Shown in pieces: positions 59,082 through 64,000 of a DNA stretch of 64,000 bases. The first letter of the stretch is position 1; every line of letters starts with the position of its first letter. Under the pieces are notes generated by a model. That model was not told the origin of the DNA. It did not search any database and saw only the letters and a list, made by a program, of their open reading frames with translations. This stretch comes from Oscillospiraceae bacterium (GTDB taxonomy: Bacteria; Bacillota_A; Clostridia; Oscillospirales; Oscillospiraceae): positions 62,001-126,000 of the forward strand of contig JAGBAI010000042.1 in assembly GCA_017939025.1 (NCBI GenBank), given 5' to 3'. Both the position numbers and the translations under genes were made by a program.

Positions 59082-61840
59082 GACCTCTGAAACTGACCAT
59101 GTCTGCCTTCGGCCCCTATGCCGGCCGTATGGAACTGGATTTTGAAACGTTGGGCACCGGCGGACTGTATCTGATCACCGGTGACACCGGTGCCGGCAAG
59201 ACCACCATTTTCGATGCCATCAGCTTCGCCCTCTTCGGAGAAGCCAGCGGCGGCAGCCGGGAACCGGGAATGCTCCGCTCCAAATACGCCGATCCCGCCA
59301 CCCCCACAGAAGTGACCCTTGTATTCCGCTACGCGGGAAAGGAATACACCATCACCCGCAATCCCGAATACATGCGTCCCAAGGGCAGGGGCGAAGGTCT
59401 GACCAAGCAGACTGCCGGTGCCACCCTGGTCTGTCCCGATGGCCATCCGGTGACCAGACCCAAGGAAGTCAATGCCGCCATCCGGGATATTCTTGGCCTC
59501 GACCGGGAGCAGTTTGCTCAGGTTGCCATGATCGCCCAGGGTGATTTTCTGAAACTGCTGCTGGCTGACACCAGGGAGCGTCAGAAGATTTTCCGGAGCA
59601 TCTTCCACACCAATCTGTATGTGGAGCTTCAGGATCAATTGAGCAAGCAGGCCAATAAAGTCAAATATCAGTGGGAAGATGTACAAAACAGCATCCGGCA
59701 GTATGTGGAGGGAATTCTCTGGGGAGAAGATCCCGCATTTGCAGATCAGATCCGGCAGGCAAAAGAAGGAACACTTCCTGTTGCCGAAGTCCTTTCTATG
59801 CTGGACTCTCTTCTGGATTCTGATGCTGCCACCCGGGATACACTGGAAGAACAGCTGCAAAACACCGAAAAAGAACTTGAAACTGTTGTCGCTCTGCTGA
59901 CCAAAGCAGAGTCCTACCAAAAACGCAAGCAGAATTTAGCCCTGGCCGGGGAACAGGAAGTATCCGCAAGGCTGCTTCTCGTCCGGAAACAGGAGGCACT
60001 GGAAGCAGAACAGGCCCGGAAACCCCAGCAGGATCAGCTGTCTGTCGAAATGACTGCAATTGAACTGAGCCTGCCGGAGTATGACCATCTGACAGCGCTG
60101 GAGACTGCCCTTTCCAGTGCACAGAAACTGCAGAAAACTACAGAATCGGACGCCGTCACCGCCAGCAAAATCAAGTCCACTCTGTCTGCTGAGATCGACA
60201 CACTGAAAGAAGAACGAAAATCCCTGGAAAATATCGGTGCAGAAAAAGAAAAACTGCTCCGCCAGAAGCAGGAGCAGCATCAAAAGCGGGACAGCCTTCA
60301 AAAACTGACCGCCGATATATCCAAATATCACACACAGCTGGACAACTGGAAAATTGCGCAGGAGCTGTATCTGGCAGCAAGTGAAAAATCCACCCGGCTG
60401 ATGCAGGAATACGATACCAAAAACACGGCATTTCTGGATGAGCAGGCCGGTATCATCGCCGGCAGGCTGAAAGATGGGCTGCCCTGTCCTGTCTGCGGCT
60501 CTGTTCACCATCCCTCACCAGCGGTAATGTCCGACACCGCACCCACCGAGGATGAGGTTAAGAAAGCCAGAAAGGCATACGAAAAAGCAATCAAAGATAC
60601 CGAAAAGACCGGTGCTGCAGCGGCAAAGGAAAAGGGAAAAGTTTCCACATTGGAAGAATCAATTCTGAAGCAGGCTGCCACACTTATGGGGCTGCAGGAA
60701 ATTGGCTTAGCAGAATCTGCTGCACAGGACGCTGTCTCTGCGCTGAAAAGTTCCATTGAGGAACTGGATTCCCGCATTCAGATAATCGCCAGAGGACAGG
60801 ATCGAAAAAATCACCTGGATGATCTGATTCCCAAAAAGGAAAAGGAGCTTACCGCTGCGGAAGAAAGGCTGACTGCCGCCAAAGAACAGATGGCCTCTTC
60901 TGCTGCATCCATACAATCTCTGACAAATCAGCTGGCTGTACTGCGTGAAAAATTGGCATTCAAAAGTAAGGCTGCTGCCATTGCGCAGCGCAATGCTCTG
61001 GATGCAGAGCGCAAAGCCTTGCAGTCTGCACTGAATGCTGCGGAAATGGCCTATGCCCGCGCTAAGGAAGAACTTGCCGCCCTGGTTGCCTCCATCCAGG
61101 AGCTGAAAAAACAGTTAGCTGAAAGTACCGAAATCGATGTACAGACTCAGATTGAGAAAAAGAATGCACTGAACGAGCAGAAAGCTTCCATTATGAAAGA
61201 ACAAAAGGCCGTCTACACCCGTATCACATCCAACACTTCCTGTCTGAAAAACATTCAGAATAAATCCGCAGCTCTGTCCGCTCTGGAGGAAAAGCAGAAA
61301 TGGCTCCGTGCTTTGTCGGATACTGCCAACGGTACAATAAAAGGCAAGGAAAAGATCATGCTGGAAACCTACATCCAGACTACCTACTTCGACCGGATCG
61401 TTGCCCGGGCCAACGTACGGCTCATGAAGATGACCGGTGGTCAGTACGATCTGAAACGCCGGAAGGATTCCGGCAGCATACAGGGAAAAAGCGGACTGGA
61501 GCTGGATGTCATCGACCACTACAACGGCACAGAACGCAGTGTCAAGACCCTCTCCGGTGGCGAAAGCTTCAAGGCCTCTCTTGCGCTTGCTCTCGGTCTG
61601 TCTGACGAGGTGCAGATGTCCACCGGCATTCAGCTGGATACCCTGTTTGTGGACGAGGGCTTTGGTTCCCTGGATCCGGAATCCCTGAACCAGGCTTACA
61701 ATACCCTGGCGGGTTTGACCGAAGGTAACCGGCTGGTGGGCATCATCTCCCATGTTGCAGAGCTGAAGGAACGCATTGATAAGCAAATTGTAGTCACCAA
61801 AGAAAAATCCGGCGGCAGCAAAGCAGCCATCGTCATGTAA
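59078..61840 (+). CDS. sbcC: Exonuclease SbcCD subunit C (SMC-like ATPase)
   Basis: This 920-residue protein has an N-terminal Walker A (ITGDTGAGKTTIFDAI near residue 28) and long coiled coils meeting at a zinc hook, CPVCGSVHHP, near residue 469. The C-terminal half carries the signature KTLSGGESFKASLALALGL and Walker B LDTLFVDEGFGSLD. It is the ATP-driven partner of SbcD in processing DNA ends and palindromes. Length and layout are typical of Gram-positive SbcC, which often falls near 1,000 residues. A clear terminator follows. Confidence 0.95.
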   Translation: MRPLKLTMSAFGPYAGRMELDFETLGTGGLYLITGDTGAGKTTIFDAISFALFGEASGGSREPGMLRSKYADPATPTEVTLVFRYAGKEYTITRNPEYMRPKGRGEGLTKQTAGATLVCPDGHPVTRPKEVNAAIRDILGLDREQFAQVAMIAQGDFLKLLLADTRERQKIFRSIFHTNLYVELQDQLSKQANKVKYQWEDVQNSIRQYVEGILWGEDPAFADQIRQAKEGTLPVAEVLSMLDSLLDSDAATRDTLEEQLQNTEKELETVVALLTKAESYQKRKQNLALAGEQEVSARLLLVRKQEALEAEQARKPQQDQLSVEMTAIELSLPEYDHLTALETALSSAQKLQKTTESDAVTASKIKSTLSAEIDTLKEERKSLENIGAEKEKLLRQKQEQHQKRDSLQKLTADISKYHTQLDNWKIAQELYLAASEKSTRLMQEYDTKNTAFLDEQAGIIAGRLKDGLPCPVCGSVHHPSPAVMSDTAPTEDEVKKARKAYEKAIKDTEKTGAAAAKEKGKVSTLEESILKQAATLMGLQEIGLAESAAQDAVSALKSSIEELDSRIQIIARGQDRKNHLDDLIPKKEKELTAAEERLTAAKEQMASSAASIQSLTNQLAVLREKLAFKSKAAAIAQRNALDAERKALQSALNAAEMAYARAKEELAALVASIQELKKQLAESTEIDVQTQIEKKNALNEQKASIMKEQKAVYTRITSNTSCLKNIQNKSAALSALEEKQKWLRALSDTANGTIKGKEKIMLETYIQTTYFDRIVARANVRLMKMTGGQYDLKRRKDSGSIQGKSGLELDVIDHYNGTERSVKTLSGGESFKASLALALGLSDEVQMSTGIQLDTLFVDEGFGSLDPESLNQAYNTLAGLTEGNRLVGIISHVAELKERIDKQIVVTKEKSGGSKAAIVM

Positions 61841-61850
61841 CTATCCATAA

Positions 61851-61896
61851 AACTACCGGATCTGGAGAAGAAACCAGATCCGGTAGTTCTTGTTTT
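61851..61896 (+). terminator. Terminator of sbcDC
   Basis: Fifteen-base perfect arms (61851-61865 and 61874-61888) enclose an 8-nt loop and are followed by CTTGTTTT. Confidence 0.85.
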
Positions 61897-61904
61897 AAGG
61901 CATT

Positions 61905-61945
61905 ATATTATTTCTTAATTAAACAGTTTAATTAAGAAATAGTAT
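61905..61945. repeat. Long AT-rich palindrome ending AAATAGTAT
   Basis: Twenty-base arms (61905-61924 and 61926-61945) match with one mismatch around a single base. The right arm ends GAAATAGTAT, as at 24087-24096. It lies between the converging sbcC and phosphohexomutase genes, where the rest of 61946-62027 shows nothing. Confidence 0.5.
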
Positions 61946-62027
61946 CAGCACCGTATCAGGGTGCCGGGAACTGGTTTCTTTTTCAAAATTCACTCTGAAA
62001 AATATGCCGTCAATGGACATTCCGCTT

Positions 62028-63440
62028 TCATTGTTTCAGGAAAGATTCCCATTTTTGGATATAATTCCGTGTCTGATGCAGTGTATTGCCCTCAGCGGCA
62101 ATGCGCAGCAGGGGTTCTGTACCGGAGAAACGGCAGATAACCCAGCTTCCGTCTTCGAAACAAACCTTACAGCCATCTGTCCAGTTTATGTCCTTGATGG
62201 TTTCTGTAAAGGCGGGGATCTGGTGATTCTGGAAGATCAACTGCTGCAGCTCCTGCTTGCGCTCATGGGTCATTTTCAGAGAACTTTCCTCATAATAGAG
62301 CATTCCGTATTTTTGAACGATTTCCCGGTAGAGTTCACCAATGGATTTTCCTGTAACCGCCAGTGTTTCCACCAGCAGTGAGGCAGCGTAGATGCCATCC
62401 TTTCCGGGTATATGGCCCTTGACCGCCAGACCACCGGAGGATTCGCCGCCAATAATGGCACCGGTTTCTGCCATCTTTGCGGAGACATATTTGAAGCCAA
62501 CCGGGACCTCATAACATTCCTGTCCAAAATCTGCGGCAACCCGGTCCAGAAGATGGGTGGTGGAATTGTTCCGGACACAGGGCCCCCGCCAATTCCGGTA
62601 TTGCAGGAAGTAATAGTACAGCAAAACCAGCACGGTATTGGCGTGGAGATATCTGCCGTATTCATCGATCACACCCAGCCGGTCTGCATCTCCATCCATT
62701 GCAATTCCCAGGTGGCACCGGTTATCCACCACATAGTTGGACAGCAGCTTCAGTGCATCGGCACTGGGAGCCGGCATCCGGCCGCCGAAGAGGGTGTCGT
62801 GCTGCTCATGGAGCACCTCCACATCGCAGCGGCTGGTCAGTAAAACAGTGCGCAGACTGTTAAGTCCGACACCGTACATGGGATCGATGGCGATCCTCAG
62901 CTGGGATTGGCGGATTTTTTCTGTGTCTACCAGGCTCAGAATGCTGTCAATATATTCGTTGAAGGGATATCCCTCACGGATGATGCCGGAAGCCAGCGCA
63001 TCGGCATAGGGGATGCTTTTTACATCTTCGGGCCGCAGCTTTGTGATTTCTTCCTCAATCTTTTGGGTCACGGTTTTATCTGCATCCCGTCCGCCTGCGG
63101 TAAAGACCTTGATGCCGTTATAAATTGCCGGATTATGGCTGGCTGTCACGGCAATACCGTAAGGCAGCCCCATCTGCTTTACGGTAAACATGATCAGCGG
63201 TGTTGGCACGGAGCGGTTAATGACATAGGGATGAAAACCGTATCCTGCCAGTACCTCCGCAGCCCAGAACATGGATTCCTTGGACAGAAATCTGCGGTCA
63301 TAGCCCAGACAGACGGTAACGCCTTCATGCCCTTCTTTCTGCATCAGCGCACACAGGCCTGCAATAAGCAGACGAATATTCTCTTTGGTAAATCCATCGG
63401 CGATGATATCACGCCAACCGCCGGTTCCGAATTTAATCAT
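62028..63440 (-). CDS. Phosphoglucomutase/phosphomannomutase family protein
   Basis: This 470-residue alpha-D-phosphohexomutase has the active-site serine at Ser101 in VTASHNPAIYNG and the metal-binding DGDADRLG near residue 239. The sugar-binding loop is GGESSGG near 335, and the phosphate-binding loop is CRFSGTEPLLRI near 440. It interconverts hexose 1- and 6-phosphates; whether it prefers glucose, mannose or glucosamine cannot be told. An AGAGGAA site precedes the ATG. It may be cotranscribed with the HAD gene upstream if the hairpin between them is read through. Confidence 0.9.
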   Translation of the reverse strand: MIKFGTGGWRDIIADGFTKENIRLLIAGLCALMQKEGHEGVTVCLGYDRRFLSKESMFWAAEVLAGYGFHPYVINRSVPTPLIMFTVKQMGLPYGIAVTASHNPAIYNGIKVFTAGGRDADKTVTQKIEEEITKLRPEDVKSIPYADALASGIIREGYPFNEYIDSILSLVDTEKIRQSQLRIAIDPMYGVGLNSLRTVLLTSRCDVEVLHEQHDTLFGGRMPAPSADALKLLSNYVVDNRCHLGIAMDGDADRLGVIDEYGRYLHANTVLVLLYYYFLQYRNWRGPCVRNNSTTHLLDRVAADFGQECYEVPVGFKYVSAKMAETGAIIGGESSGGLAVKGHIPGKDGIYAASLLVETLAVTGKSIGELYREIVQKYGMLYYEESSLKMTHERKQELQQLIFQNHQIPAFTETIKDINWTDGCKVCFEDGSWVICRFSGTEPLLRIAAEGNTLHQTRNYIQKWESFLKQ

Positions 63441-63461
63441 TTTATTCCTCTTTTCTGCAAA

Positions 63462-63500
63462 AACACCCTTGGCGCTGCATCTGCATTGCCAAGGGTTGTT
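63462..63500 (-). terminator. Hairpin between HAD and phosphohexomutase genes
   Basis: AACACCCTTGGC (63462-63473) pairs with GCCAAGGGTTGTT (63488-63500) with one mismatch. Read on the minus strand it ends in TTTTT. It should reduce transcription from the HAD gene into the mutase gene. Confidence 0.65.
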
Positions 63501-63515
63501 TTCAGTAGCGCCAGA

Positions 63516-64000
63516 TTATTCGGTTACATTCACACCGGCAGCCCTTAACTGACGGCGCAGCAGTGTCACATCCTTGTGGAACACTGCGCCGGGAATTCCA
63601 CAGTACAACGCGCCTTCAATATTGGCGGAGACATCGTCCACAAAGAAGCACTCACCGGGAACCAGACCAAAGCGATCCATTGCCCGGAGGTAGTAATCCG
63701 GATGAGGCTTCATGACCTTCTCATCGGCAGAAATGATCTTACCGTCGAAGAACTGCCAGCCGGAGATTTTGGGCCAGTATTCGTGCTGGCGGATGCTGGC
63801 ATTGGAAAGCAAGTAAATACCGTAGCCGTTCTTCTTCAGCTCCTCCACCAGCTCTGCCACACCGGCAACAGGAAGCATGGGTTCATCCCAGCAGGATACC
63901 AGTTGGTGGACAGCCTTGTGCAGATGCTCCGGAAGGCGTTTGCACATCAGCACCTCCGCCTCCGGTTCTGCCAGGGTACCCCGATCCATCTGCACCCACT
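63516..64000 (-). CDS. HAD-family hydrolase (5' end off the window)
   Basis: The frame is open to the right edge, so the N-terminal nucleophile motif is missing. The visible ~160 residues have HAD motif II (IYLLSNAS), the lysine of motif III (ADEKVMKPHPDYYLRAM) and motif IV (CFFVDDVSANIEGAL). A helical cap segment (WVQMDRGTLAEPEAEVLM) is at the start. This is the sub-group of YihX-like or beta-phosphoglucomutase-like phosphatases. Beside a phosphohexomutase, a sugar-phosphate substrate is likely. Confidence 0.88.
   Translation of the reverse strand, partial: WVQMDRGTLAEPEAEVLMCKRLPEHLHKAVHQLVSCWDEPMLPVAGVAELVEELKKNGYGIYLLSNASIRQHEYWPKISGWQFFDGKIISADEKVMKPHPDYYLRAMDRFGLVPGECFFVDDVSANIEGALYCGIPGAVFHKDVTLLRRQLRAAGVNVTE

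Overview
The window reads as chromosomal DNA of a strictly anaerobic, gut-type member of the Clostridia. I infer something near the Oscillospiraceae from gene content and moderately high GC by eye; no 16S gene is present to confirm this. Supporting signs are lipoprotein-anchored ABC binding proteins, strong AGGAGG ribosome binding sites, a LacI regulator, a YesMN-type two-component system, an anaerobic sulfatase-maturating radical SAM enzyme and a Desulfovibrio-type molybdenum hydroxylase. No rRNA, tRNA, CRISPR array or intact insertion sequence was seen.

Region 1 (1-19.2 kb) is a carbohydrate-acid catabolic locus. It holds a lactonase-like propeller, a metallophosphoesterase, an unrecognised protein, a CUT1 sugar ABC importer (binding protein and two permeases, no ATPase), a cytoplasmic Cys-type sulfatase, an Asp-box (sialidase-like) protein and the anSME that would activate the sulfatase. 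It also holds three FAD-dependent oxidoreductases of one family, a divergent LacI repressor with palindromic operators, a DapA-family lyase, KDPG aldolase and KDG kinase. The end product is probably 2-keto-3-deoxygluconate entering the lower Entner-Doudoroff route. No classical glycosidase or KduI/KduD is present, so the upstream chemistry looks unusual.

Region 2 (19.2-28 kb) is a decayed junction followed by housekeeping and envelope genes. The junction has a frameshifted serine recombinase facing a GT2 glycosyltransferase remnant. After it come a polytopic membrane protein, MscS, a proline-rich anchored protein, and a MATE - Xaa-Pro aminopeptidase - EutH operon.

Region 3 (28-38.6 kb) is a second CUT1 importer operon (binding protein, two permeases, GH31 alpha-glucosidase, MsmK/UgpC-type ATPase). 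It lies next to a YesM/YesN sensor-regulator pair. The ATPase may serve both importers.

Region 4 (39-57.6 kb) is the most interesting part. A minus-strand operon carries a Mop-type molybdenum aldehyde oxidoreductase (D. gigas-like cysteine spacing), a large multi-cluster Fe-S reductase-like protein, a small redox zinc-ribbon protein, a methyltransferase, a C_GCAxxG_C_C protein, a TrsS-like radical SAM protein and a PaaK-like adenylating enzyme. This matches, from memory, the uncharacterised DVU_1551-1559 neighbourhood of Desulfovibrio vulgaris. It ends in an NTP-transferase gene cut short by a repeat. A plus-strand operon encodes an intact MobA/MocA-type nucleotidyltransferase fused to a ModE/LysR-like DNA-binding domain, a CobC-like phosphatase, a FecCD-type metal(lophore) importer, a P-loop NTPase, an FMN reductase, a methyltransferase and XdhC. 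Palindromes built on TTGCAAAT/ATTTGCAA flank the promoters and are the probable operators of the fusion protein.

Region 5 (57.6-64 kb) holds sbcDC, a phosphohexomutase and a partial HAD hydrolase. At least two MITE-like elements and a two-hairpin repeat with compensatory base changes are scattered through regions 3 to 5.
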